From contig OU342821.1 in assembly GCA_910591455.2 (NCBI GenBank), positions 2,909,501-2,973,500 of the forward strand: DNA of 64,000 nt, read 5' to 3'. Under the pieces are notes generated by a model that was not told where the DNA came from, searched no databases, and was given only the letters and a program-made list of their open reading frames with translations. Below are positions 13,801 to 23,484 of the stretch, piece by piece. The translations under genes were made by a program, and so were the position numbers. Every line of letters begins with the position of its first letter. Positions within the stretch are counted from its first letter, which is position 1. The stretch comes from Pholis gunnellus (lineage: Eukaryota > Chordata > Actinopteri > Perciformes > Pholidae).

Positions 13801-13884
13801 GCTATCAAAGCTTCAACAAAGAAATGGCTGCCTTTACGTTCGGCCTTTCAGGAGTACATGAATCGGCCATCAGAAGAGACCTGA
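923..13884 (+). CDS. pdzph1: PDZ and double-PH domain protein, last nine coding exons (pdzph1-like)
   Basis: Nine exons splice in frame: 923-1084, 1301-1402, 2240-2350, 2599-2777, 2882-3039, 3314-3356, 4317-4503, 10368-10503 and 13791-13884 (TGA). Every junction is GT-AG and the phases match, giving 389 residues of C-terminal protein. The first two bases complete a codon from an earlier exon, so the gene is 5'-partial here. A PDZ domain covers about residues 54-134, with a carboxylate-binding loop reading YPWGF. A first PH domain covers about 149-247 (GWRKRWFVL, then a late MKRWLEAL helix). A second PH domain covers about 275-372 (WVQHYCILKDGCLYLY and NKRWIIAIK). The family reading is a membrane-phosphoinositide and PDZ-ligand scaffold; exact partners cannot be seen. 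The name rests on the PDZ-PH-PH order and on remembered synteny of the PDZPH1 relic with MACIR and PAM in mammals. Other PDZ/PH scaffolds remain possible. Intron 8 (4504-10367) was enlarged by transposons. Confidence 0.85.
1403..2239 (+). other. Intron 2 of the PDZ/PH gene
   Basis: No coding exon is visible. The GT donor at 1403 and the AG acceptor at 2238-2239 frame it. The middle is moderately AT-rich without a recognised repeat family. Confidence 0.6.
3357..4316 (+). other. Intron 6 of the PDZ/PH gene
   Basis: AT-rich intron between the short 43-base exon and the exon that begins PH domain 2. No gene or recognisable transposon is seen. Confidence 0.6.
4849..5200 (+). pseudogene. hAT-type BED zinc-finger remnant
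   Basis: The reading frame from 4849 carries a BED-like start: a hydrophobic, F-containing segment, then S-x-E-D, then C-x2-C (CNSCKS), then a basic stretch and an N-L-V/I-K-F pattern like the N-L-I-K-H of ZBED/hAT transposase fingers. The closing H-x-H pair is lost and the frame ends at 5076, so it is a relic. It lies in an intron of the PDZ/PH gene. No terminal repeats could be defined. Identification is by pattern only. Confidence 0.4.
5880..6300 (+). repeat. 5' LTR remnant of the Ty3/Gypsy element
   Basis: Pyrimidine-rich sequence with repeated CTCATCAGCTCATCA-like phrases, a TATA-like CTATTTAG near 5970 and an AATAAA at 6230-6235, lying just upstream of the gag start at 6319. No matching 3' copy is visible after pol, so the outer boundary is approximate. 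Confidence 0.5.
6319..6794 (+). pseudogene. Gypsy gag remnant
   Basis: Starts at an ATG 18 bases after the presumed LTR end, with the acidic helical start typical of chromoviral Gag (MDPAYDTT, then IEEALQRHE). The frame is lost after about 80 codons and fragments continue in other frames up to the 37-bp duplication. Gag would form the particle core; no zinc knuckle is visible. Confidence 0.65.
6795..6868 (+). repeat. 37-bp perfect tandem duplication inside gag/pro
   Basis: Two adjacent copies, 6795-6831 and 6832-6868, both starting GCAAAATGACC and ending GATTGCA. Because 37 is not a multiple of 3, the duplication itself shifts the frame. Confidence 0.9.
6960..7260 (+). pseudogene. Gypsy aspartic protease remnant
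   Basis: The frame from 6987 starts with a MDEELVTQLGI-type segment, which in the family follows the D-S-G-A active site. That active site is not intact: the preceding bases read in another frame. The following residues (LDGHLLG, VHMLLS, then ISFHIL) match the protease fold of fish Gypsy elements. Inactive. Confidence 0.6.
7430..8190 (+). pseudogene. Gypsy reverse transcriptase
   Basis: The first part (fingers, with PKGHLYSLSAPE and PCIDYR) is in one frame to about 7650. The palm follows in a second frame from 7659, with FGLTNAS and the catalytic YLDDILIF box intact, then FLGYIIS and CFLGFANFYRRFI. A frameshift near 7655 separates them and a stop at 8196-8198 ends the frame before any RNase H. 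Confidence 0.9.
8206..9330 (+). pseudogene. Gypsy integrase
   Basis: In pieces: a zinc-binding region remnant in a second frame (CQVCNQHK-like signature around 8390-8430), then the catalytic core with ISLDFTTGLP, VVDRFSKLAHF and VSDRGPQFT, which supply two of the three D,D-E acidic residues. The core breaks near 8700. A C-terminal part resumes at 8798 in another frame (WVEYAHNTL). Several frameshifts; inactive. Confidence 0.85.
9330..9528 (+). pseudogene. Chromodomain-like tail of the Gypsy polyprotein
   Basis: The segment reads EGYGLEERQWVSA followed by a helix with FHQQHLEQP. This corresponds to the chromodomain C-terminus (GYG-x-E-E-x-x-W-V) that directs chromoviral integration to histone-marked chromatin. 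The preceding aromatic-cage region is not readable. Confidence 0.65.
10504..11120 (+). other. First part of intron 8 to 9 of the PDZ/PH gene, with a TA microsatellite
   Basis: Non-coding. A (TA)n run occupies about 10836-10869. No other feature is recognised before the minisatellite at 11124. Confidence 0.6.
11124..11215 (+). repeat. 46-bp minisatellite, two copies
   Basis: Copies at 11124-11169 and 11170-11215, unit beginning ACCCTGGTGTTCTCATG. The same unit is present three and a half times at 42921-43085, followed by the same downstream sequence, so the two loci share a dispersed element that varies in repeat number. Confidence 0.85.
11400..11831 (-). mobile_element. Dispersed hAT-like non-autonomous element, copy 1
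   Basis: The right end is the inverse of CAGTGG(C/A)GGCTGGCCAATA, a terminus also seen at 26961, 27296 and (inverted) 42271. The body (AACGGGTCTTGGAGGAGCAG, GCTGATTGGCTAAATTGTA, TTCATAGACCCGCCTC) recurs at 41840-42271, 43270-43500 and, inverted, 27300-27580. The CAGTGGCG-type terminus suggests hAT. No transposase is present. It lies inside an intron. Confidence 0.65.
11832..13790 (+). other. Remainder of the intron before the last PDZ/PH exon
   Basis: No coding exon is recognised. About 12900-13440 resembles a dispersed repeat with the CTTCTGGGAGCTGTAGTTC phrase seen in many vertebrate repeats, but no ends could be set. The acceptor TTCTTTACAG at 13781-13790 closes the intron. Confidence 0.45.
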
Positions 13885-14640
13885 ATGTGAGTCGGACGCA
13901 CCCTGTGGATCGCTGGATACGCTTCCTGTTTGTAGCTGACAGCATTTTTTTCCCTGTGCTGCTTATTTGTTACGGAGGATGAATTCCCTCAGAGAAGTCC
14001 TGAGAAAATTAGGCCAAGTTTTAGTCAGGTGGTTAGTCCATGCCTGCTGATTTACATGAAGCTCAATTGCAAATGTCAAAGTGCAAAAGCAAATGTGAGG
14101 GACGAGAACAACAACTGAGAAACAGTACTTCATATATTGCTCTTCATTTCCCTCTTCAGTTTGACATTGTTTTCTCTCTCTTGTCACACAATTTTAAATT
14201 CAAGCTCTTCCATTTGAACTTACAGGTACAAATGAATCTATGACCTGATGATCTGTGGATCAAAGTAATTTACCATTGTGGCTTTTTTTTCCATATAAAT
14301 GATCCTTAACACTTCCCTATCTCTGTCGGCACTGCTCTAAATATTTAAGATGGGTTGAATGCTGAGGTCATATTTCATACCTGTATGTATGTATGTATGT
14401 ATGTATGTATATGACGATAGAAATAAAGTTAGTTTAACGTAATTTTAAAGTTCTCATACAGTGTTTTGAATCTCTTAAAATCTTTGGAGAGGTTTGTTTG
14501 TAATATGAAATACTGGCATATCAATGCTTTCATACAGATTCTGTATTACTGTGTTTTGTTTTTTATTGCTACACTGCAAACTTTTAGAATATAAACAGTT
14601 AATGCATCAACGTGTTTGTCAAATAAATTCTACAATCAAA
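13885..14640 (+). other. 3' untranslated region of the PDZ/PH gene, with polyadenylation signals
   Basis: Follows the TGA at 13882-13884. AATAAA occurs at 14422-14427 and 14622-14627; either could serve as the polyadenylation signal. A short (TATG)n run lies just before the first. Confidence 0.5.
14382..14410 (+). repeat. (TATG)n microsatellite
   Basis: About seven consecutive GTAT units within the presumed 3' UTR. Confidence 0.85.
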
Positions 14641-14735
14641 TCCTTTTGAGTCTTTGTCTGCTACTGAATCTGCAGTCTAAAGAGTATCAAGTGAAATATG
14701 TTATCCAGTCAAAATCTTTAACTGCTCAGTTACAT

Positions 14736-15065
14736 TAGAGATATAATGTGTAGCATTGAGGGGGATCTGTTAGTAGAGATGGAATGTGTGTTTTCTTTAC
14801 CTTAGAATAGGCCATTCATATCCACATATGGAGTGGGTCCTTTTTATGGAGCCGGATGTTTCTACAGCAGCCCGGAATGGACAAACCAAACACTGGCTGA
14901 CGATAGGGCCATACCCGTTTTCGTGTTTGGCCTTCTACACGCTTGGCACACGGGGTTAGTGGCAATCTGCAACCTCAACACTAGATAACACCAGATCCTA
15001 CACACTAGATTTTTAAAGCAGCTACAAGGAACTTTCATGTTGTGTTTGGTGGCTCCTGTGGACAA
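14736..15065 (+). repeat. Dispersed fish repeat, family A copy 1
   Basis: Shares the order of phrases with 49655-49925 (plus) and 44461-44625 (minus): a GTGTAGCATT/GTGTAACATT start, GGGGGATCT, a GAGTGGGTCC/GAGCGGGTCC block, ATGTTTCTACAGCAGCCC and GGACAAACCAAACACTGGCT. Three copies in 64 kb show it is an abundant interspersed repeat. Non-coding. Confidence 0.75.
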
Positions 15066-15865
15066 AAGTGGTAATGTTTTCCTGTTTTCTCATACCTACT
15101 AATCATATTTTGCTGCATGGGCAGAAGCCACCAGATACAGCCTTTTGCTTGTTGACACAGAAGGTTTGCACATGCGGTTAACAATGTGAAATGGTTGCTG
15201 TTCGGGTAACACATGGATAACGTGAAATGGTCCCTGTTAGGTTAAGGCAACAAAAGTACTTGATTTTACATTGGAGTTAGTTGAAAGCCTGGCATGTCTC
15301 ACACAGAAGCTAGAGGCCTTGTGCGCCGAGAGCTACGCCAAGCGTCTGTATTCTGGCAGTGAGAGCTGGCTGGCATTTCCCATGAGTACCACCGCCTCCA
15401 TTCAGAAAGATCTTGTTCTGGCTAGAGCATGCATTTGTTTCGGAAGTGAGTGAAAGCCAGATGCAAGTTCTTTTTAACACTATTTTTACATTTATAAACA
15501 CCTAAATGCAAAGCAGCTTACATTAGCGACTTTCAACTAACAATAGCCAAAGTGTTAGCTAGCTTTGTTTAAGCAACCAACGTAAACTCATATTGTTGTA
15601 AAACCAAATCTCGCAATGTATTTCATAAATAAAGACATTTCAGTTAGGAACACTCGTCACAGATTTTTATATCCATTTATTACAACAAATGGAGCAGAGC
15701 AACTGAGGAAGACAGGAGCTGTGCAATGAGAAAATAATAATAATGAGAACAAATATCTAGAATACATGTAGTGTATTCATCAAAAATAATTACATTGTAA
15801 AATAGCTATAACTGTGATTCTGTTTAGGCCCACCACTTCTTCTCACTAATGGTGTTGTTTGATTA

Positions 15866-15940
15866 CTCAATTCAATTCAATTGATTCTGTATAGCCCAAA
15901 ATCACAAATAAACTAATTGGCCTCAGAGGGTTTATGTCGG
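15866..15940 (+). repeat. Common teleost interspersed repeat fragment
   Basis: Contains CAATTCAATTCAATTGATT, TATAGCCCAAAATCACAAAT and CCTCAGAGGG in that order, the signature of a repeat I recall as very abundant in percomorph fish genomes. Only a fragment. Confidence 0.6.
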
Positions 15941-16401
15941 TCACATGGAGATATCAGTATTAAATTATTAAAAACTCCTTCTAGTAACTTCAAGTTGTAC
16001 ATGTTTTTCTGCACCTGGACTATTAAAACATATGGCCTTGCCTCAAAATATATTCCCAATGCGTTCACTATGCGTCTCCTTATATTTCGTGGATAGTTAG
16101 ATGGATTGTCTGATGACACCCTGCACAACTGACAAATATCACTGGAGGTCTGCTGGTCCCTATGTGAGATACAGTGGCTTTCACTTCATTTGGCAGACAC
16201 TTTTGTTTAAAGTGAGGTTCAATCCAAGCCACGGGGAAAGCCCTTATGATTTTGTTGTTTTGTTTGAATAGTCCGATGAATTAAAGAAACTGTTGGAATT
16301 GTAACGCTTCTGTTAAACACATTAGAAAAGGTTTCATGAACTGGCATGCCTTGTGAGTGTTGCTACCATCTACTGTAACAGCTAAGACTGGTGAGCCCAG
16401 A

Positions 16402-16955
16402 TAAAGGAATACATCACCCACAAAATGACCATTTGTATATCAGGTACTCAACCCACGTTACCTAGAATTCTTGAAGAGAAATTCTCGTATGTCTCCACTG
16501 TGAACGAAGAATCCTTAAACAGAGAAAAGTCTCGATGAACTGATGTAAAAACTGCAGAAAACTCACAGAACTGGTGCAGTATAATCCAAGTCCCATCTAT
16601 CCATTTGCATGCTGATTACTTCAGAAACACATGCATCTTCATTAAGCCTTATTATTCAAAGCACACACAAATGTTTTACATAATAAGGTTTCAGCAAAGG
16701 GGCATGTGGTTGGGGAGTACTGAGCTGGATAAATTGGACTTGGATTGTACTGCATGAGAAAACAGATGTTTAGATATAGTTTTGTTGTTTAACATGTCCC
16801 TAATTTACATCAATTCATTAAGACTTCTCCGTTTTTGTATTCACTATTTATCGTGGAGGCATTGGAGAGAAAGAATGTTTTCTTCAAGAAGAAGAAGAAG
16901 GGTGAGTAACTGATATACAAATTGTCATTGTGGGGGGGTGAAGTATTTCTTTTAA
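16402..16955. mobile_element. Non-autonomous DNA element (MITE) with about 50-bp terminal inverted repeats
   Basis: The left end (AAGGAATACATCACCCAC, then ATTTGTATATCAGGTACTCA) recurs inverted at 16899-16955 (GAGTAACTGATATACAAAT, then GTGAAGTATTTCTTTTA). The 550-bp interior has no transposase. The arms differ by several substitutions, so the insertion is old. Superfamily not determined. Confidence 0.75.
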
Positions 16956-16959
16956 TCAG

Positions 16960-19900
16960 AGCAAAATCTCCAAAACAAAGAACTGATTACTAACTTGAAG
17001 CCACTGAAACCTTGGGTTAAAATGTTAAGATTTCTCTATTGCAGTAAATAAAATGAAGGTAATGCTAAAATAAAATATTAAAACTGTCATTTTTTTTAAG
17101 TTTCACTCAATACACTCGAACACTAAGCTAATCCGCTTCCTCAGCCAGCTTTGACCGATAGTGGCCTAGAGACATCAGCAAGAAGCCAAACAACTTCATC
17201 ACATTCGCCTCAAATAAAGATAAATCACTAAGATTGGTGTGCAGCTCCAGCTGTTTTACACCGGAGCCTAGCTCACTTCAAACTAGTTAAACAGGCTCAG
17301 ACACAAGAGTACAGACAGATCTCACACAAGATAACCAAAAGTGTTTCCATTTGGAAATGGAGTCGGACCTCGTTCCCTGCTGATTGGTTTCGGGGCCTTT
17401 GACTGTTGGGATTTATTGGATTTATAGTTTATATTGAACCTTGCATCAATTTGAAAACATTCTTCACTTTCTTGTATAATTCTTTATATTTCCTCATCGT
17501 AATAATAGGAACAGAAATAAATGTTCTAAAAGCCTTTTAGCCTTAAAGCTAAATCCAATCCGAAGTTCTTATTCAGGGTTGAAATCTCCCCTCAGGCAGA
17601 AAAGACTCAAAGGTTTGTTTGAAATAAGCTTTAATCATATAACAGTCATTGGTTAACATCAAGTGTACATTTTCTGTTTGGCTTAAGGAATCAATAGAAG
17701 TGCACAAGAGTGACTTTACATACAGTGGAATGGTTCGTACACCCCGAAAGTTTTAAAGTGTAAAAATGTCAAAAAATAAAATCTAAATCTAAATAACGGC
17801 TTTGCTTGGCAGTTGTGGCTTTTTCTTTACCACTATTGATTTGATCAACATTGGTAGCTGTTTAACATTTGAATTTAAATTATTTGTATGTAATATATGG
17901 TTAGAATATGACTGTTGTCCATCCAGATTTAGTGCAAATTTACAAGACGTCAACAGAAGAAGATGTGAAATATTGTGGGTTTCCGTCCACTACTGTGATG
18001 CAAATATTTGGGCGCAAGATAAAAAGTTAGTGGTGTTAATTCTCCAGTCAGGTGCCATTAAACCATTGCAGCGGACAGAAGACAACGAGATAGGATCATT
18101 AAAATGAAAACATGGCGTTTCATTTATTAATTTGAGTTATCGCTCCACAGTCCTGATGTCTTTGTCTGCTGCAATCTTTGGTCTCTTCAGTGGATGTCAC
18201 ATGCTTCATGTATACCACGATTACTTCACCAAGTCCGTTCACATTGCACATTGTCACATTTTGCTCACACTGTGCTTCTATTGATACACTAACTTTTGCT
18301 CTTTTTTTTCAAATATCTAGCATTTCCTCTCAGGGTTTTTGGTGCGCAAATTGGAAATGCGTAAATAGTGGAAAGAAGTCCACTTCAAACAGAAGGTCTG
18401 TCATGCTCTTCCTGTTGATCGGATGCTGCATTGACTTACAGTGGGGTGGGGCATAAACGACATTTTCATCTTGATCATCAGAACATTCATTCAATGCGGA
18501 TGTATAATATTCACTCACATATCCAAAATCAATAAATCTCACACTCATGTTCTTAACATTGATTCAAATGAGAAGAAGGTGCGCTGTGTGTTATAGACAC
18601 GACTGTATATGTATCCTGAATTAAAAATGAATCTATATTTAAAGCCCCTATGTCTAGAGAACATTTCATACTCCCAGGTAGAAACACAGCACGCCTGTGG
18701 GCTCAATTTAACACACGTACTGTACCTATTAGTTCATTTTCTACATCAGAACAATTTGAAACATGCTATTAACACATACACATTTGGCACAGAGGCTTCA
18801 TACATTACATGTTCAGGAAATAAATTGAATTTTTAGTGTAATAAAAAAAATTAAAAAAAATCACATTTTCCTTTCAAAAGCAGCGCAACAAAATGTGCAA
18901 AAACTCAAGGAGTGTACACAATTCTGCACACAACTGAGTGTTCACATGGCTTGCTTGTCTTCACTATTGCAGTGTTTACTGAGAATGCCTAATTGGTGCC
19001 ATGGTGGTGACGGTATTAAGGGGCACTGACGTTTCCAACAGCGCAATCAGGTGCAAAACATATCGATTACCAGCTGTAAGGGGAACATACACACTCATTA
19101 AAAAGACACACCTCAAAAATACTGCACCCATAACCAATGTACAAAACTATAGATGCACCAATATGGTTTTCTAAAGGCAACATATTCCCAACCAACAATT
19201 TGTCAACAATAACCTGGAAACAGATTGTAGTGGTTGATACTTTCAAACCTATGGGGTTGGCTGTTTAGATAGTGATAGTGAGGACTTTAAGTCAAATCTT
19301 AATACAACACACATATGGCATCATATGTACAGTGAAAGAGGTACTGTTCTATCCATACTGGCTGTGAAGTGATGCCCATTGTGCGACTAACTTAAAGAGT
19401 CAAATCAACGGTCGTAAAATGACTTTGGGACACGAGTCTCTCCCCCACCGTTAACGGTGTAGTCCCGTTAAGAAGGGCTCGTTGTTACGGGGCGTCCGGG
19501 TGACTCTGGTCTAAGGAGCTGGTAATGGAAAAGTCCCTGTTTGTCAGGCTGGGAGATGTCTGCTGCATGTCATGCCAGGAAAGATGACTTTAACATGTGA
19601 AAAAAGGAGGGCTCACTTCAGCACGCAAGGGCAGAGGGAGAATTACAACAATAACTCTTTCAACGTACAGATGGCATGTTAGTATTGTATTAAGTTATAT
19701 ACATACACTTTGTTTTTAAAGATGCCCATCTTCTGGTGAACAAGAGGTTTAGAAACACTGATATTGACTTATCGCAATAAATCAATACATTTAAGTGCCA
19801 TAATCTAAAAGAAATGAAATAATCAAAACTTCCACTAACAAAACTCCTCACAGATAAGCAGTTCAATTATTATTGGACTGATAGAAATGGTGCCGGTTAA

Positions 19901-20182
19901 GCTGATGTATCAATGCATCAGTACAAACACACAACACTGTCAATAAATAGGTTCACCAGTTATTGCTCAGTTTATATAATTCACATTATTTTCTAACCTC
20001 AACAACCTCATTACAATGTGAGGAGTGATAAAAGGATCTTCTTCTCAACCGTATGTGTCCAGTAGAAGGTCAAACCCACAGTTAATCATGGAACAAGATT
20101 TCTCCTTAAACAACAGAGCTGGAAAAAGCACCGAAATCCCCAAAAGGGTGAAAGACGCCTAAAGAGCGCGTTCACTGTGCTT
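16960..20182. other. Intergenic sequence and probable macir 3' UTR
   Basis: No further coding region is recognised. Because macir runs leftward from 20824, its 3' untranslated region should occupy the right part of this interval; a reverse-strand AATAAA is present near 18121-18127. The exact transcript end cannot be read. Confidence 0.4.
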
Positions 20183-20824
20183 TCATGTTTTGTTTCTGGT
20201 AAACATGCGCTCCCCTCGCAGGGTGAGGTGCTGCAGTTGATACTGTAACACCTCGGTGTCTGATGATTCTTTGATACTTATTTTGTCCAGATTAAGGTAG
20301 TCCAGAGACTTGGACTGGGCCCTCTTCCCTTTCAGTAGACAGAGGGGTAGTGGAGCATGCAGACCCCTCCCAGGCTCCCCGTGGGCCAGGGACCTGAGGA
20401 AGGTGTCACTCGAGCTGGGCATACGCCTCCGTCTCCGCCCGTTGGCAGCTGGAATGTCGTAGGGCTGGTAGAGGCGACTTTTACCTTTGCAGATTCGTGA
20501 AGACCGCTGGATGCCCAAGTCAACAGACTTCGGGACAGCGCTATCCAGGGAGCTGGTCATGGCCTCTGATACAGAACCCTTCTCTGGAGTACCTTCTGAC
20601 CACTTGTGGGCCAGCTTGAGCAGCTCCTCGCCAGTGGTGAAGCTTACCAGATAGTTTGAGTCCATGTGGAGGATCTGGTACCCTGAAACAGTACCTCTGA
20701 TCGGTGAACACGGGGTGCTGGCACAGCGGGGTCTCTCCGCTTCTGGTTTCAATGTGGCTTTGATTTCAGATGCAGGAAGAATGGAGACATGTGCCCTTGA
20801 CACTCCATTAATATCCATTTCCAT
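20183..20824 (-). CDS. macir: Macrophage immunometabolism regulator (C5orf30/MACIR)
   Basis: A single uninterrupted frame of 213 residues on the minus strand, ATG at 20824 and TGA at 20185-20183. I chose the ATG giving MEMDINGVSR because the human protein (206 residues) begins MEVDINGES; in-frame ATGs at 20836 and 20914 lie upstream. Conserved segments in order: CASTPCSPIR and VSGYQILHMDSNYLV near residues 46-73, FTTGEELLKLA, RLYQPYDIPA, the basic GRRRRRMPSSSD, PLPLCLLKGKRA, SKSLDYLNLDK and the end DTEVLQYQLQHLTLRGERMF. The family protein binds UNC119 and modulates trafficking of lipidated cargo and macrophage or fibroblast inflammatory responses. It has no signal peptide or membrane segment. 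A polypyrimidine-AG acceptor on the minus strand (exon start about 20843) means the 5' UTR is in separate upstream exons. Length and motifs fit the family throughout. Confidence 0.96.
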   Translation of the reverse strand: MEMDINGVSRAHVSILPASEIKATLKPEAERPRCASTPCSPIRGTVSGYQILHMDSNYLVSFTTGEELLKLAHKWSEGTPEKGSVSEAMTSSLDSAVPKSVDLGIQRSSRICKGKSRLYQPYDIPAANGRRRRRMPSSSDTFLRSLAHGEPGRGLHAPLPLCLLKGKRAQSKSLDYLNLDKISIKESSDTEVLQYQLQHLTLRGERMFTRNKT

Positions 20825-20914
20825 CCTCACAGACATGTCCTGACTGATGAAAGGTGGAGGAAAAACATTACTTGAGTCACTCTGGGAGCAATACAGCTGC
20901 TCCAAAAACATCAC

Positions 20915-22950
20915 TCAGGGGCCATGTTCACTAAAGATCTTAAAGGCATAGTTTGGATTGTTTGGAGTTGTATGAGGTACTAATTCATAATCAATGTATT
21001 ACCTATTAGAGAGACTCCTGTGTACACTCCTGTGTACCAACACAGGAGTAAAGCAATATACTGTACCGTTGTGGACAGGGCCAGCAGAAAAACACATTTT
21101 AGCCACTATCCGCTTCAGAGTACGCTATATTTACAATATCTTCACCGCTTTACCTTCATGTCAGACAGCAACAGGAAGCTGAACTGAAACTTATTCTCTC
21201 TTCAAAGCCACAAGACTCCATAGTCAAAAATAATTGAGATATGTGTCATTTTCAGTTCAGTTCCCCGTCATAATATTCCCGTGCTTAAAGTAGAAAACAG
21301 TGCCACTACTCCACATGTCCACATGTTCATATCGGCCAATACCAGCAACCTCTTACTGTCTCTCTACTCCGATTCATTTATTCTTTCAACATGTTCAGCC
21401 TTCTGTCATTTTATCGATATATTATTATACCTGGGCCATGCATTTCCTATAGTCTATAATACTCCCATAATATTCTAACTGAAACAGGGCTTTCCTGTTA
21501 TATGGTATCGCTCTATAATGTATGCTGCTAGTACATATTATGCAGCAACACATTCTGAATTACTACAGTGAAAAAAAGATAATTCATAATTTGAAGAATG
21601 TTGGAACATTATCATTACTAGATAAAGCCCTGAACGCTTAAAGACACAATTTGTTAAAGCTGAATTATTTTATTATTTGTACAGCCTTCATCTGAATATT
21701 TCATTCCTGTGGAGGTTTGCCTGTAAAATCAGATTCTGTAAATCAAAAGAGCCGATTCAGAAAACTTTAAAATAATGTTTACTTGATTATATTTGTTCAC
21801 AAATAAAAATACGATTTATTTCACTGAAAGGACATGAACGATGAATCCATACGTTCCCCATGCCGTGCTGCGTGTCGGCTTCTCATTGTACAAATGAGGC
21901 ATGGCTCAAAAACCTTCAATCACCCCGTGAAGCTGCTATATTAATCAATAATCAATAATATGGAGAGGGCAGAAAAGAGCACCGGTGCTCAGGAAAGAGT
22001 CATGGTACGCCAGAGAGTAAAAGCCCGCTTTTAACACCGGAACATTCTAAATACATCGTAGGCTTGGAGCGATATTGATTCTTTTTTAGACGGGCATTTC
22101 TTTTAGGTGGCTAAAATTGGTTGTGCTGCTGTCCCCGTCCACAGCAGTACATTGCTTATCTTTCATGCTGGTATCCAGTTTGTTTCTTTAAACTGGAGGC
22201 GGGCCGACCGCCGTCTGCTGCAGGTAACACGGACTCCTAAGTAAGATAAGTACCTCGTACAACCCACTTCACATTCTACAAACCATCCCTTTAAGGCATG
22301 AGATCCATGGTCAGTCCTGACACAAATACTCTGAACTTTTGATCTAAAATGTATATTTCACAAATTATAATGGGCTTTTTATTAATGGGTATTTTGATTG
22401 TGGTGTAATACGCCAAAAAACTCAAAGCAGTCCAGTTACAAATCAGAGATAAAGATTTGCATAACTCTACTGGGACTCTATGCTGCAGCACTGATGAACG
22501 TGGAATATCTCTGAATGTCTTTCACCAAACCAAAGAGATGCTTTTCAGACCCCACTTAGTTTAAGAGTTCATAAATAGATTAAAATATCATAGATAGATT
22601 AATCCAGGGGGAGGATGATCGGAGAACACACAGCTAATGCAGCCAGGGAGTTTTTCAATGACTCAGCGTGGGACGGTGTTGGCTGGCATCGACCTCAGTC
22701 CAGCTCAGCAAGTTCGTCACACAGACTAACTTTTCCACGAGTAGGTGGTACCAACTTCCTCAGTGTACATATATATATATATACATATACATATAATGTA
22801 TATATTGCAGCAGATTAAATACATTAAATAAATACAATATATGAATACAACAAGGAATTCCAGCTGTAGTTTGGGATCATTACGCCTCTTTTATTTGTTT
22901 AAATGCGTCCTCGCTCATAGCTCCTCCGACAAGCCTCCTCGATACTCAAG
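20915..22950. other. Presumed first intron of macir
   Basis: AT-rich and without recognisable exons on either strand. A short (TA)n patch is at about 22770-22800. Considered an intron because the macir coding exon has a splice acceptor at its upstream edge. Confidence 0.4.
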
Positions 22951-23484
22951 GGGTACATCCCAAGTCTCTTATTTGTCGTTTCCTCGCCCCTCGCTTGAGC
23001 CGGAAGTCGTTCTGCTCCGTCATATTGACGGCCGTCCCAAAGCTCTTATTTAGGAGAGAGGAGGGAGGAGAGAGGAGAGAGGAGGGATCTCTGAGGAGCC
23101 ATGAGCGAGGACTCACGAGAGCAGACTTCCAGGAAGTGTTTTAACGGCCGACACGCCCCCTCATTGTTCATCAGTTATGTGATTGGACGCTGCAGCCGAT
23201 CGGACTGATACGATTTTTTTCAACATATAAACAGTGAAGACGGATCACAGATTAAACTCAAGCTTTATATTTGATTAGTTTTCTGATTCACCGTCTGGTT
23301 TAAATAGATGTTCATTGTAGTCTGAACAACAAGGACCACAAACAACTTCCTTCATTCATAGAAAGATTTGTGTTTTCATGATCTGATATTTCCCTCAATA
23401 ACTTTTATCATGAAACAATTAAAGTGAGAGAGAGCCGGAGAGACAAAACCCTTTTTACATCATTTATCATCATTTCATTCAGTC

